From positions 1 through 18,166 of the forward strand of contig JBBQJT010000061.1 of NCBI GenBank assembly GCA_038326165.1: DNA of 18,166 bases, given 5' to 3'. The translations under genes were made by a program, and so were the position numbers. Under the pieces are notes generated by a model. The model was not told where the DNA came from. It ran no database searches and worked only from the letters and a program-made list of their open reading frames with translations. Source of the DNA: JAEUUM01 sp038326165 (GTDB lineage: Bacteria; Bacteroidota; Bacteroidia; Chitinophagales; Saprospiraceae). Shown here piece after piece: positions 1 through 9,203 of the stretch (position 1 is its first letter; each line of letters starts with the position of its first letter).

Positions 1-9
1 GAATAGTGT

Positions 10-2340
10 ATGTTAAAAATTATCTACAAAGCGAGTTTAATTCTTCTGCTAAATTTATTCATTTCAGATTATTCAGTCGGCCAAACTTTTACGATCAGTG
101 GGATTCTTAAAGATGCTACTAATGGGGAAGATCTGATTGGGGCATCAGTTATTGTGAAAGAAAAGCCAACCATAGGTGCTTCAACCAACGCATATGGCTT
201 TTATTCATTAACGCTCCCAGCAGGTTCTTACACCTTTAAATTCCAATATCTTGGATTCTTAACTGAAGAACTGAGCATCACACTTGACAAAGACGTTCGC
301 ATGGACAAAGAACTCAAGCCCGAAGGATTGCTACTCAATGAGGTACTGATAAAAGCAGAAAAAGAGAATAAAAATGTTACCAAAAATGAAATGTCAGTCG
401 TAAAACTGGATCCGAAAGAAATTGAAAGCATCCCTGTTATTTTTGGAGAAAAAGACATCATTAAAACCTTACAAATGACACCTGGAGTAAAAGCCGCAGG
501 TGACGGAAATGCAGGATTTTATGTCAGAGGTGGAGCCATTGATCAGAATTTGATCCTCTTGGACGAAGCACCTGTTTATAATGCTTCACATTTGTTGGGT
601 TTCTTTTCAGTATTCAATTCTGATGCCTTGAAAGACGTTACCCTTTACAAAGGTTCAATGCCCGCAGAATTTGGAGGAAGGGGCTCCTCTGTGTTAGACA
701 TAAAAATGAAAGATGGCAACAACAAAAAAATCAATGCATCAGGTGGTATTGGATTGATAGCCTCCAGGTTGACCGTTGAAGGACCTTTGCAAAAAGATGA
801 AGGATCATTCATTGTGTCAGCAAGGAGAACTTATGCCGATGCATTCCTATTGTTATCTTCCGATAGCACTTTTAAAGGCACAAGACTTTATTTTTATGAT
901 TTGAATGCCAAAGCCAATTACAAACTTGGCAAGAATGACCGGATTTTTATATCAGGTTATTTCGGCAGAGATGTGTTGGGAGTCAATGGTTTTGGTCTGG
1001 ATTGGGGCAATATAACCGGTACTCTCCGTTGGAACCACTTATTCAGCGATAAATTATTCTCAAATACCTCCATGATATATAGCAATTACGACTATCAGTT
1101 TAAGATAGGCTTGGATGACAACGAATTCAGGGTAAAAGCAAAAATTGAGGATTGGAACCTCAAACAGGATTATAGCTATTTCCCAAATTCCAATAATACC
1201 ATCAAATTTGGCTGGAATATCATTCATCACACCTTCTTACCAACATCTTTAGAAGCAGGAGAAAATAGCAGCTTCACCAATTCTGAAACGGCAAGAAAAT
1301 TTGCTTTTGAGGGAGGATTGTATATCCAAAACGATTGGAAGCTGAATGAAAAGATAGGAATCCAATATGGCATCCGATATTCCATGTTCGACTATATAGG
1401 CAAAGGAACCGCATATACCTTTGACGATCAAGGAAATACACTTTCTTCAAGAACCTATAAAAGCGGAGAAACCATCAAGTATTATGGCGGATTTGAACCT
1501 AGGGTGAATATAAAATACCAATTGACAGACAACAGCTCAGTCAAAGCTGGATATACTCGAAACTACCAATACATGCATTTGCTATCCAACTCCACAACAT
1601 CATCTCCTACGGATCTATGGGTGCCCAGCAGCAATAATGTCAAGCCTCAATTGGTTGATCAAATATCAGTTGGTTATTTCAGAAATTTCAAAGACAATGC
1701 CTATGAGTTCTCCTTTGAGACATACTACAAATCTTTGCAGAATCAAATTGATTACCGCAACGGAGCTAACTTGATTTTTAATGAAGAATATGAGGGCGCA
1801 TTGACTTATGGCAGAGGCTTAGCTTATGGTGCAGAATTCTACCTGAAGAAAAGAAAAGGCAGATTGACAGGTTGGGTGAGCTACACACTAGCTCGTTCAC
1901 TGCGTAAATTTGACAAAATCAACAACGGAAATTTTTATTCAGCCCGTCAGGACCGAATTCACGACTTGGCAATTGTAGGCATTTATAACTTAACAAAAAG
2001 ACTCACCGTATCAGCCAACTGGGTATTCTGGACAGGAGATGCTGCAACATTTCCATCAGGAAAATACGAAGTCAATGGTATTCAAGTCCCGTATTACACA
2101 GAACGAAACGGGTACCGCTTCCCTAATTACCATCGCCTTGATCTGGGCGTAACATTGATGGGCAAGGAAAAGAAGAACTTTGAAAGCAGTTGGAACTTCT
2201 CCATATACAACGCATACGGACGCCAAAATGCTTTCAGTATTGACTTTCAAGAGAATGAGGATACAGGCAAAACAGAAGCAATACAAACAGCTTTATTCAG
2301 ATTTATACCATCAGTTACTTACAATTTCAAATTCAAATAA
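10..2340 (+). CDS. TonB-dependent receptor with N-terminal carboxypeptidase-regulatory-like domain
   Basis: This is an outer-membrane TonB-gated transporter of 776 residues whose substrate cannot be read from the sequence. A signal peptide covers about residues 1-25, ending at SVGQ. Residues 28-95 form a CarboxypepD_reg-like beta-sandwich (ISGILKDATNGEDLIGASV, then YGFYSLTLPAGSY and KFQYLGF). The plug follows at about 138-235 with TPGVKAAGDGNAGFYVRGG, LILLDEAPVYN and PAEFGGRGSSVLDIKMKDG. The rest, rich in aromatic alternating strands, is the beta-barrel, ending in YNFKFK with a C-terminal region typical of outer-membrane proteins. An in-frame TAG at 4-6 fixes the start at or after the ATG at 10. 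The next gene begins 2 bases after the stop, so the two are co-transcribed. This domain order followed by a DUF4249 lipoprotein is a recurrent Bacteroidota pair. No neighbouring enzyme hints at the ligand. Confidence 0.93.
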   Translation: MLKIIYKASLILLLNLFISDYSVGQTFTISGILKDATNGEDLIGASVIVKEKPTIGASTNAYGFYSLTLPAGSYTFKFQYLGFLTEELSITLDKDVRMDKELKPEGLLLNEVLIKAEKENKNVTKNEMSVVKLDPKEIESIPVIFGEKDIIKTLQMTPGVKAAGDGNAGFYVRGGAIDQNLILLDEAPVYNASHLLGFFSVFNSDALKDVTLYKGSMPAEFGGRGSSVLDIKMKDGNNKKINASGGIGLIASRLTVEGPLQKDEGSFIVSARRTYADAFLLLSSDSTFKGTRLYFYDLNAKANYKLGKNDRIFISGYFGRDVLGVNGFGLDWGNITGTLRWNHLFSDKLFSNTSMIYSNYDYQFKIGLDDNEFRVKAKIEDWNLKQDYSYFPNSNNTIKFGWNIIHHTFLPTSLEAGENSSFTNSETARKFAFEGGLYIQNDWKLNEKIGIQYGIRYSMFDYIGKGTAYTFDDQGNTLSSRTYKSGETIKYYGGFEPRVNIKYQLTDNSSVKAGYTRNYQYMHLLSNSTTSSPTDLWVPSSNNVKPQLVDQISVGYFRNFKDNAYEFSFETYYKSLQNQIDYRNGANLIFNEEYEGALTYGRGLAYGAEFYLKKRKGRLTGWVSYTLARSLRKFDKINNGNFYSARQDRIHDLAIVGIYNLTKRLTVSANWVFWTGDAATFPSGKYEVNGIQVPYYTERNGYRFPNYHRLDLGVTLMGKEKKNFESSWNFSIYNAYGRQNAFSIDFQENEDTGKTEAIQTALFRFIPSVTYNFKFK

Positions 2341-2342
2341 AC

Positions 2343-3146
2343 ATGAAATATACTATCTTATCAGTGAGCATATTGGCTTTAGCATTTAGCTCTTGTGAAA
2401 AAGCAATTGACCTAGAATTGAACAATTCCATCCCAGCTTTTGTAATCGAAGGTGAACTTAAAGAAGGTACACAAGATTTTAAAATCCGAATTACCAAAAC
2501 ATCTAGCTACTTCTCTAACGAAGCGCCAACAGATGTGAAGAACGCAGTTGTAACCTTGCAAAAAGCAGGAGATATTCCTATTGAGCTCGTTAACGACAAC
2601 AACGGATTTTACAGCTTGTCGAATTATACCGCTGCAAACAGCTCTGAATACTCTGTTGCCGTGTCAATTGATGGTAAAACCTATAATGCATCCAGTTATA
2701 TGAATGCCCCAGTACCTTTGGATTCGGTGCAGATTGAAAAAATTCAGGGTGGACCATTTGGAGGAGGAAATGAACCGAATTATATCCTTTTCTGCAATTA
2801 CAAAGATCCTGCAGGGACATTCAATTACTACCGTGTTAAGACAGTCCTCAACGGGCAAACGGATAAACCCGATAACAATATTGTGGTTTTGGATGATCGA
2901 CTAACTGATGGCAACAATATTCGTTTTCCTCTCTTCTCCGATCAATTTAAACTCAATACAGTGGTTGAAATCCAACTGCTTTCTATTGATAAAAAAACAT
3001 ACGATTACTTCAACACTCTGGGTTTGATTGTGGGTGGTGGAAATGGCAGCGCAGCGCCAGCAAATCCAATTTCAAACTGGTCAAATGGTGCCTTGGGGTA
3101 TTTTGGAGCTACATCGGTATCAATCCAAACCGTCACCATAAAGTAG
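2343..3146 (+). CDS. DUF4249 family lipoprotein
   Basis: This 267-residue protein has a lipoprotein signal peptide with lipobox AFSSC, making Cys18 the predicted lipidated residue. The mature start (CEKAIDLELNN), the early VIEGEL strand, the PVPLDSV segment near the middle and the GALGYFGATSV segment close to the C terminus agree with the DUF4249 family of Bacteroidota. Its partner is almost certainly the receptor encoded 2 bases upstream, because DUF4249 proteins are habitually encoded directly after TonB receptors with a carboxypeptidase-regulatory domain. By analogy with other receptor-lipoprotein pairs it may sit on the outer membrane and assist ligand capture, but that is inference and the molecular function of DUF4249 is unknown to me. 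A terminator lies 23 bases after its stop. Confidence 0.85.
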   Translation: MKYTILSVSILALAFSSCEKAIDLELNNSIPAFVIEGELKEGTQDFKIRITKTSSYFSNEAPTDVKNAVVTLQKAGDIPIELVNDNNGFYSLSNYTAANSSEYSVAVSIDGKTYNASSYMNAPVPLDSVQIEKIQGGPFGGGNEPNYILFCNYKDPAGTFNYYRVKTVLNGQTDKPDNNIVVLDDRLTDGNNIRFPLFSDQFKLNTVVEIQLLSIDKKTYDYFNTLGLIVGGGNGSAAPANPISNWSNGALGYFGATSVSIQTVTIK

Positions 3147-3169
3147 CATCGCTATTTCATAAAAATATA

Positions 3170-3204
3170 AAGGGCTGACAGTGAATGAACTGTCAGCCCT
3201 TTTT
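3170..3204. terminator. Bidirectional intrinsic terminator
   Basis: A perfect 13-bp inverted repeat (AAGGGCTGACAGT at 3170-3182, ACTGTCAGCCCTT at 3189-3201) encloses a 6-base loop and is followed by a T run on the plus strand. On the minus strand the same stem is followed by TTTATATTTTT. It sits between the convergent DUF4249 and redoxin genes and should stop transcription from both sides. Confidence 0.9.
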
Positions 3205-3219
3205 CATTAAATTTTATGC

Positions 3220-3834
3220 TTAGTTGCTTGCAGCTACTTTTATACCACAACCTATCGCCTTTGTAAAATTAGGATCAACTTTCTTGTTTGTTACGATGGA
3301 TTGGATTGCCAATTCAACATATTTCTTGGTAACATCCTTGGCATTTTGGGCATTGTCATCTATGGCGCCGATATATCTTACCGTTCGCTTCTTATCCAAC
3401 AGAAACACGTGAGGCGTTTTTGTAGCACCGTACTTAGGAAATACTTTTTGACCGTCATCGAACAGGTACAAAAATGGAAAATTCTTCTCCTTGGATCTTT
3501 CTTTCATCGCGTCAAAACTGTCCTCTTCAACCACAGTTGGATCGTTGGGATTAATTGCAATGACTGGGTAACCTTTTTTGGCATAGCTCTTGTGCAATGC
3601 TATCAATCGATCTTCATACATTTTGGAATAAGGGCAATGATTACAGGTAAATACAACAATGTAACCTTTGGCATCTTTAATTTCGGAAAGAGAGTGCGTT
3701 TTTCCATCAGTTCCTTTCAGTTTGAAATCACTTGCAATATCTCCAACTTTATAACCTGTGGCAGGTGGAGTGTCAATTGACTTGAATGCAACCAATAAAG
3801 AAATCAAGCCGATAAATGAGAATAAGTACTTCAT
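3220..3834 (-). CDS. Thioredoxin-fold redoxin, exported
   Basis: I place the start at the ATG at 3834, giving 204 residues, because MKYLFSFIGLISLLVAFKS is then a normal signal or anchor sequence. The frame stays open to a GTG at 3882, but that would put an unlikely polar stretch first. After the signal comes a redoxin/AhpC-like domain with YKVGDIASDFKLKGTDGK, then IVVFTCNHCPYSKMYEDR, where Cys64 and Cys67 form a CxxC pair. KTPHVFLLDKKRTVRYIGAIDD supplies the cis-Pro region (TP) and the terminal strands. The CNHCPY active site marks a thioredoxin-like family of about 200 residues common in Bacteroidota. It probably acts on thiols or peroxides outside the cytoplasm; the substrate is unknown. 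It lies 117 bases downstream of the TlpA-type gene on the same strand, with no clear TAnnTTTG box between, so it may belong to the same transcript. Confidence 0.85.
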   Translation of the reverse strand: MKYLFSFIGLISLLVAFKSIDTPPATGYKVGDIASDFKLKGTDGKTHSLSEIKDAKGYIVVFTCNHCPYSKMYEDRLIALHKSYAKKGYPVIAINPNDPTVVEEDSFDAMKERSKEKNFPFLYLFDDGQKVFPKYGATKTPHVFLLDKKRTVRYIGAIDDNAQNAKDVTKKYVELAIQSIVTNKKVDPNFTKAIGCGIKVAASN

Positions 3835-3951
3835 TTTAAATAATTTAGATTTGTTAATAATAGGAGCTTGATTAAAGAACACTATCTAATAAGAAGTTAG
3901 AGGAATTGAGGCCTCACTGTATCAACATAATATTCAGTTAATCTCACACTG

Positions 3952-4482
3952 CTATTTATTCTTATTGATAAACTCTTTCAAGTCCTCAAAGTTCTCAAAA
4001 GAGGTCAAATGAGCAGTTTTTTTATTTCCTTTTAACAAAAGTGTAACAGGAATTGCACCATCCCAATCTTTATCCACGTCCTCCGCCCATTTATTGATGT
4101 CCGGGTCCCCCAAAACAATTACATCACCAGGAAGAGGTGTATTGATCAAAAAAGTCTTCAATTTGCCTTCAATTGAATCTAGAAAATCAAGTGAAATGTA
4201 GACATGGCGGATATTCTTATATTCTGGATCTGCAGAAAGTCTTTGAAAATAGGGCAATTCAGCAACACAAGGCTTACACCAAGATGCCCAAAAATTCACA
4301 AGTACTGTTTCTCCATTTTTAGGTTCTATGGCTTTGGCCACTTCTTCAAAAGTTGTTGCAACTGTTACCACTTGACTTTCCTGGAACTTGGCAGGTACTT
4401 TGTTTTCAGCTTCAACTGGCTTTTTCTCTTGAGCACATGCGCTAAAAAGCACAATTACAATAAGGTGGATTATATTTTTCAT
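3952..4482 (-). CDS. TlpA/ResA-type thioredoxin lipoprotein
   Basis: This 176-residue protein starts with a lipoprotein signal peptide whose lipobox is LFSAC, followed by AQEKKPVEAENK. The thioredoxin-fold core carries VLVNFWASWCKPCVAELPYF with active-site Cys69 and Cys72 (WCKPC), the hallmark of TlpA, ResA and DsbE-type reductases. The cis-Pro loop is AIPVTLLL. Family members keep extracytoplasmic cysteines reduced, for example during cytochrome c maturation or redox homeostasis. This one should be membrane-tethered in the periplasm. The start lies 20 bases after the dnaE stop on the same strand, so it is probably transcribed with dnaE. A perfect 12-bp palindrome fills most of the gap. Nothing here identifies its client proteins. 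Confidence 0.88.
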   Translation of the reverse strand: MKNIIHLIVIVLFSACAQEKKPVEAENKVPAKFQESQVVTVATTFEEVAKAIEPKNGETVLVNFWASWCKPCVAELPYFQRLSADPEYKNIRHVYISLDFLDSIEGKLKTFLINTPLPGDVIVLGDPDINKWAEDVDKDWDGAIPVTLLLKGNKKTAHLTSFENFEDLKEFINKNK

Positions 4483-4488
4483 AGAAAC

Positions 4489-4500
4489 TAATACGTATTA
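4489..4500. repeat. Perfect 12-bp palindrome between dnaE and the tlpA-type gene
   Basis: TAATACGTATTA reads identically on both strands. It lies between the dnaE stop codon (4503-4505) and the ATG at 4482, ending 6 bases before that ATG. It could be an operator or a weak hairpin around the translation start. No function is demonstrable from sequence. Confidence 0.4.
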
Positions 4501-4502
4501 TT

Positions 4503-7500
4503 TTATGACAGGGTGTATAAAAGTCCTTTTTTATCTAATTCTGACAAAAATTCTGTGTCCACATTGGCCTTTCGTTCATTGGAATTCATGAGAATCTCCA
4601 ATCCTTGGCCCGGATCAGATATCAAAAATTTCAGCTTTTGTTTACCTGTTTTTCGGTTAAAAGTCTTGTCGAGGTACTGAAACATAATATCATCCAGGTC
4701 TTCTACCCTCAAACGAATTGTGAGCGTCTCGGTCATATGTTGTGCTACATCTGCCAACAATTTTGCTTCTTTGATCACCAGAATGTATTCCTCACTCATA
4801 TAACGTTGTTGCATGACAGCTTCAAGATAGACAACATTTCCAGCGGCAAGAATATGGTGAAATTTTTGAAAATCTTCTCTGAACATAACAAGTTCATAAC
4901 TTCCAGAATAATCCAAGAGGGTAAAATTGCCCATATCGTTCCCTTTTTTATCAACCTTGCGTTTGACATCGGTAACTACTGCCGCTAATTTTAACTTTCC
5001 TTGACGCGGTTCGGCTAATTTTAGTAGGGTTGAATTGGTAAAGTTTTCGACTTCGCTTTTGTAATCATCCAATGGATGTCCACTCAGGTATATTCCTGTC
5101 ATTTCACGTTCCTTTTCAAGCGTTTCAATCAAAGTCCAAGGGGAAGAATTGGGTATTTCAGGTTCTGACATGAAATCTTCATCTGCATCACCAAACAGTG
5201 AAACAACGGCTGATTCCTTGCGCGATTGAAAAACAGAACCAAATTTCAGACAAGCTTCAATGTACGTTTCATGTTTGCCACTGATGCCAAAATATTGAGC
5301 CCTATAGACATCTTTGAAGGAATCCAAGGCACCACCCAACACCAAACTATCCAAACATCTTTTATTCATTGTTCTAAGGTTCAGGCGTTTGACCATGTCA
5401 ACCAATGAATTAAAATCCCCTGACTTGATTCGCTCTTCCATCAAATTCTCTACCGGTCCCTCTCCCACTCCTTTCAAAGCTGACAAGCCAAAACGAATTG
5501 TTCCAACCTTGTTCACAGTAAAATCAAGCTGACTTTCGTTCACGTCCGGCCCTGCAACTTGAATTCCCATGCGTTTGGCCTCCTTCAAAAAGAAGTAGAT
5601 GTTTTCAAGATTGTTCTTATTGTGGGTAAGCACAGCAGCCATAAATTCGGCTGGGAAATGTGCTTTCAAATAAGCTGTTTGGAAAGCCAATACTGAATAT
5701 GCCGCAGCGTGCGATCTATTGAAACCATAACTGGCAAACTTAGACATGGTATCAAATATCTCATTGGCTTGACTTTGAGGTATATCATTTGCAGCAGCGC
5801 CTACCACAAACAATGCTCTTTGCTCATCCATTTGTTCGGCCTTTTTCTTCCCCATTATTCGGCGAAGTAAATCGGCTTTGGCTAGAGTAAAATTAGCAAC
5901 CACTCTTGCACATTCCATGATTTGTTCTTGGTAAACCATAATACCAAAAGTTGGCTCTAGCACTTTCTCCAACAATGGATGTGGATATTCTACTTTCTCT
6001 TTGCCATGTTTCCGTCTGATGTAACTGGGAATATTATCCATTGGACCTGGACGGAATAATGCGTTCATGGCAATCAAGTCCTCAATATTGGTAGGCTTCA
6101 GTTCCTTCAAATATTTCTGCATACCATCGGATTCGAACTGGAAAATACCAACCATCTCACCATTTTGAAAAAGCTTGTAGGTAAGTTCATCATCCAAGGG
6201 AACTGTATCAGGATTTATACTGGCTCCTTCACCGTGTCGGAGTACGATATTCTTGATAGAATCTCTGATAATTGACAAAGTCTTCAAGCCAAGAAAGTCC
6301 ATTTTTAGCATTCCTGCCTCTTCAACCAAACTGCCGTCAAACTGAGTTACAACGAGTTCTGCATCTTTGGTGGTGCACACCGGTATGTATTTGGATATGT
6401 CATCAGGTGCAATAATAACGCCAGCTGCATGTGTGCCAGTATTTCGGACACTTCCCTCAAGTTTTACTGCCAACTTGACCATTGCCCCTTCTTGGTCGTC
6501 CTTATTGAATATGTCTCTCAATTGTGTAATCCGCGACATTTCATCCTTGTCCCAATCTTGGGAAACTTCTGACAAGGGCCTTAACAATATATCTTTAAGC
6601 TTAACGCCAGGTTTGGTAGGCACAAGTTTAGAAATTCGGTCCGCATCACTCAATGGGATATCCATTACCCTAGCCACATCCCGAATACTACTTTTGGCTG
6701 CCATAGTTCCAAAGGTGACGATCTGTGCAACTTGATTTTGACCATATTTTTTGACCACATAATCAATGACTTGCTGCCGGCCAACATCATCAAAGTCAAT
6801 ATCTATATCCGGCATGGATATTCTGTCAGGATTCAAAAATCGCTCAAATAATAGATTGTATTTGATGGGATCTATGTTGGTAATTTTGAGACAATAAGCC
6901 ACAGCGGAACCTGCCGCTGATCCTCTACCTGGCCCTACGGCAACACCTATTTCACGAGCAGCATTGATAAAATCTTGAACAACCAAGAAATAGCCCGGGT
7001 AATTCATTTTAGCAATGGTAGCAAGTTCAAATTCCAATCGATCCTTGATGAGTATATCAACATCGGAATATCTTTCTTTTGCGCCTTGGAATACCAAATG
7101 CCTCAAATAATCCATTTGATCAACAAATCCTTCGGGAATTGGAAAATTAGGCATCAACACATCGCTTTTGAGGCTATATGATTCTACTTGATCCAGAATT
7201 TCTGCAGTATTGTCGAGTGCTTCAGGCAGATCAGCAAACACCCGTCCCATCTCGGTTTGTGTCTTGAAATAAAAATCGTTGCTGCTAAATTTGAATCGGT
7301 CCAAATCATTGAGTTTGCTATTGGTATTGACGCACAATAAGATATCATGTGGCAAAGAATCTTCCTGATCTACATAATGGGCATCATTGGTAGCAATAAC
7401 CTTAATGTTGTATTTCCTAGCGAACACCAAAAGCTGTTGGTTGACTTGCTCTTGGCTCATATTGGAGCCATCGATCTTCTCCATTCCTTTTTGGCGCTGG

Positions 7501-8033
7501 AGTTCTATGTAGAAGTCCTGACCGAAGAGATCCAACCACCATTTTAGCAGTTCTTCCGCTTCTTCAATTTTTCCTTGAGCGATATGCTGGGGAATCTCTG
7601 CACCTATGCAACAGCTTGTAGCAATCACACCCTCAGTATATTGAACCAAAATTTCTTTGTCAATCCTTGGGTATTTGCTATAAAGGCCTTCTATGAATCC
7701 AATGGAACACAATTTGGCAAGGTTGTGATAACCTGTTTTGTTCTTGGCCAATAGCAATTGATGGTAGCGTTTGTCACGTTCACCTCTGGCATTTGCAAAT
7801 TCCTTTTTATGCCGATTTTCTACTAAGTAGAATTCACAACCAATAACAGGTTTGATGTTTTGTTTTTCAGCCTCCAGGATAAATTTGTATGCGCCAAACA
7901 TATTTCCGTGGTCTGTCATTGCTACACCTTTCATACCATCAGCAGCAGCTTTCTGCATCAACTCGGGAATTCCTGATGCACCATCTAATAACGAAAACTG
8001 TGTATGGGAATGCAGGTGAACAAATTCTGGCAT
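4503..8033 (-). CDS. dnaE: DNA polymerase III subunit alpha
   Basis: This is the replicative C-family polymerase, 1176 residues and so near the usual DnaE length. The N-terminal PHP domain (about 1-220) has HLHSHTQFSLLDG and TDHGNMFG. Candidate PHP metal ligands are His8, His10, Asp17, His42, Glu67, His91, Cys141 or Cys142, Asp217 and His219. The polymerase core has GPGRGSAAGSAVAYCLK and PDIDIDFDD, with catalytic Asp409 and Asp411. The third catalytic aspartate is Asp579 in KMDFLGLKTL. The fingers region includes GIFQFES, NALFRPGPM and YGFNRSHAAAYS. SLFGD near residue 945 sits where a clamp-binding motif is expected, though the usual Gln is absent. An OB fold (GKLKLAAVVTDVKRK) starts near 1011. 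A TAnnTTTG promoter lies 31 bases upstream of the ATG. No intein or frameshift is present. Confidence 0.98.
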   Translation of the reverse strand: MPEFVHLHSHTQFSLLDGASGIPELMQKAAADGMKGVAMTDHGNMFGAYKFILEAEKQNIKPVIGCEFYLVENRHKKEFANARGERDKRYHQLLLAKNKTGYHNLAKLCSIGFIEGLYSKYPRIDKEILVQYTEGVIATSCCIGAEIPQHIAQGKIEEAEELLKWWLDLFGQDFYIELQRQKGMEKIDGSNMSQEQVNQQLLVFARKYNIKVIATNDAHYVDQEDSLPHDILLCVNTNSKLNDLDRFKFSSNDFYFKTQTEMGRVFADLPEALDNTAEILDQVESYSLKSDVLMPNFPIPEGFVDQMDYLRHLVFQGAKERYSDVDILIKDRLEFELATIAKMNYPGYFLVVQDFINAAREIGVAVGPGRGSAAGSAVAYCLKITNIDPIKYNLLFERFLNPDRISMPDIDIDFDDVGRQQVIDYVVKKYGQNQVAQIVTFGTMAAKSSIRDVARVMDIPLSDADRISKLVPTKPGVKLKDILLRPLSEVSQDWDKDEMSRITQLRDIFNKDDQEGAMVKLAVKLEGSVRNTGTHAAGVIIAPDDISKYIPVCTTKDAELVVTQFDGSLVEEAGMLKMDFLGLKTLSIIRDSIKNIVLRHGEGASINPDTVPLDDELTYKLFQNGEMVGIFQFESDGMQKYLKELKPTNIEDLIAMNALFRPGPMDNIPSYIRRKHGKEKVEYPHPLLEKVLEPTFGIMVYQEQIMECARVVANFTLAKADLLRRIMGKKKAEQMDEQRALFVVGAAANDIPQSQANEIFDTMSKFASYGFNRSHAAAYSVLAFQTAYLKAHFPAEFMAAVLTHNKNNLENIYFFLKEAKRMGIQVAGPDVNESQLDFTVNKVGTIRFGLSALKGVGEGPVENLMEERIKSGDFNSLVDMVKRLNLRTMNKRCLDSLVLGGALDSFKDVYRAQYFGISGKHETYIEACLKFGSVFQSRKESAVVSLFGDADEDFMSEPEIPNSSPWTLIETLEKEREMTGIYLSGHPLDDYKSEVENFTNSTLLKLAEPRQGKLKLAAVVTDVKRKVDKKGNDMGNFTLLDYSGSYELVMFREDFQKFHHILAAGNVVYLEAVMQQRYMSEEYILVIKEAKLLADVAQHMTETLTIRLRVEDLDDIMFQYLDKTFNRKTGKQKLKFLISDPGQGLEILMNSNERKANVDTEFLSELDKKGLLYTLS

Positions 8034-8064
8034 GGGAGTTTTGGGTATAGTAGTTTGAAGTGTA

Positions 8065-8072
8065 CAAAGGTA
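8065..8072 (-). promoter_or_regulatory. Putative sigma-A -7 element of dnaE
   Basis: On the minus strand this reads TACCTTTG, an exact match to the Bacteroidota -7 consensus TAnnTTTG. Transcription would start about 25 bases before the dnaE ATG at 8033. A good -33 TTG is not evident, so the call rests on the -7 box and position. Confidence 0.5.
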
Positions 8073-8174
8073 AAAAGACCTGAGCAGAACTTATCACTTA
8101 TTTTACTACTATTATAGTCAAAAATACATTCCCTCAGCTTTCAGGCAGACAAAATACGAGGATCAAAAATGCCA

Positions 8175-9203
8175 TTATTTCACCATTTTACCAGCAAAAG
8201 CAGGTAGCTCAAGATGCCCATCAATTCTTTCAAAAACACTTCGAATAATTTTGTCTGTTGACATAAAATAATTGCTAGAGATCATCTTGTCACCAAAATA
8301 GTATTCCTGAAAAATAGAACTTGAAATTTCATTCAGATTATTGAAAACCGGAACTCCCATCAGCCTCAAAGCCTCGGCATTGGCTTGTTGTTCGTAGTGA
8401 TTTTTGATAGGAATTACAAGCAGCTTCTTCTTTAGGTATATGGCCTCCGCAGGTGTTTCAAATCCACCTGAAGTCATTACAAGTTCACTATTTATAAGTG
8501 AGTCATGAAATGTCTCTTTGCTAATTCTGTGTATTTCAACATTTCGCAAACTGGTATATTCCTGTATTTCATTGCTAAAAACATGAAATTTGATATCACG
8601 CGATTGAATGCACCAATGCACAATTTGGGCCAAACTCATTTGTGGCAAATAAACAGTGCAATGATTTGCATTTGAGGGGTTTGCATCAAATATCAATGCG
8701 GATAAAATTGGAGGCAGTATTTGAGTGTTGTAGGCTTGAAAATGAAATCCAATATGCCTTTCAGCCCTTACAAAGTTCTTGAGGATATATTTTCCCAATT
8801 TATCTTTTTCCTTACCCAATGGAACTTCAGGGTACTGAAAACTCGCCTGGTGTCCCAGATGGATGCAAGGAACTCCTTTGAGTCGTGCAGCCCATGCGGA
8901 CATAGGTTCAAAATCGCTGATAACAAGATCATACTTTTTAACTGGTACGTCTTGTATTTCATGAAAAAACTTACCTGCTTGAAAAGCCTTCATCATCCTC
9001 CAATAGTCCAGGCCACCAGTTTTGGAATAGAATAAATTCAAGCCCTTGAACTTTCGGATAATTGGCAAGTCAAAGGGCAACTGATGATTGATACCGCTGA
9101 TACAATAATCTACGTTCGCATAATCACTTAAGTAGGGATGCATGGTCATTGCTCTGCTCAGATGGCCATTTCCAGTGCCTTGAATACCGTATAATATCTT
9201 CAT
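8175..9203 (-). CDS. MurG-like GT-B glycosyltransferase (TIGR00661-type)
   Basis: This 342-residue cytoplasmic or peripheral protein has the GT-B signature of the MurG/GT28-like group. The N terminus MKILYGIQGTGNGHLSR has the glycine-rich GxGxGH loop at residues 9-17. The C-terminal donor-binding segment is MTSGGFETPAEAIYLKKKLL followed by IPIKNHYEQQANAEAL, around 242-280. The GTGNGHLSR loop is characteristic of the conserved hypothetical family TIGR00661, annotated as glycosyltransferase. Donor and acceptor are unknown. The ATG overlaps the TGA of the upstream metallophosphoesterase gene (ATGA), implying translational coupling and a shared process, plausibly lipid or envelope glycan synthesis. 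No membrane segment is apparent. Downstream, 142 bases containing the dnaE promoter separate it from dnaE. Confidence 0.8.
   Translation of the reverse strand: MKILYGIQGTGNGHLSRAMTMHPYLSDYANVDYCISGINHQLPFDLPIIRKFKGLNLFYSKTGGLDYWRMMKAFQAGKFFHEIQDVPVKKYDLVISDFEPMSAWAARLKGVPCIHLGHQASFQYPEVPLGKEKDKLGKYILKNFVRAERHIGFHFQAYNTQILPPILSALIFDANPSNANHCTVYLPQMSLAQIVHWCIQSRDIKFHVFSNEIQEYTSLRNVEIHRISKETFHDSLINSELVMTSGGFETPAEAIYLKKKLLVIPIKNHYEQQANAEALRLMGVPVFNNLNEISSSIFQEYYFGDKMISSNYFMSTDKIIRSVFERIDGHLELPAFAGKMVK

Noticed and set aside
3301..3780. Plus-strand 159-codon ORF
   Set aside because: It is antisense to the redoxin gene, lacks any recognisable feature and would cross the CNHC active-site coding region.
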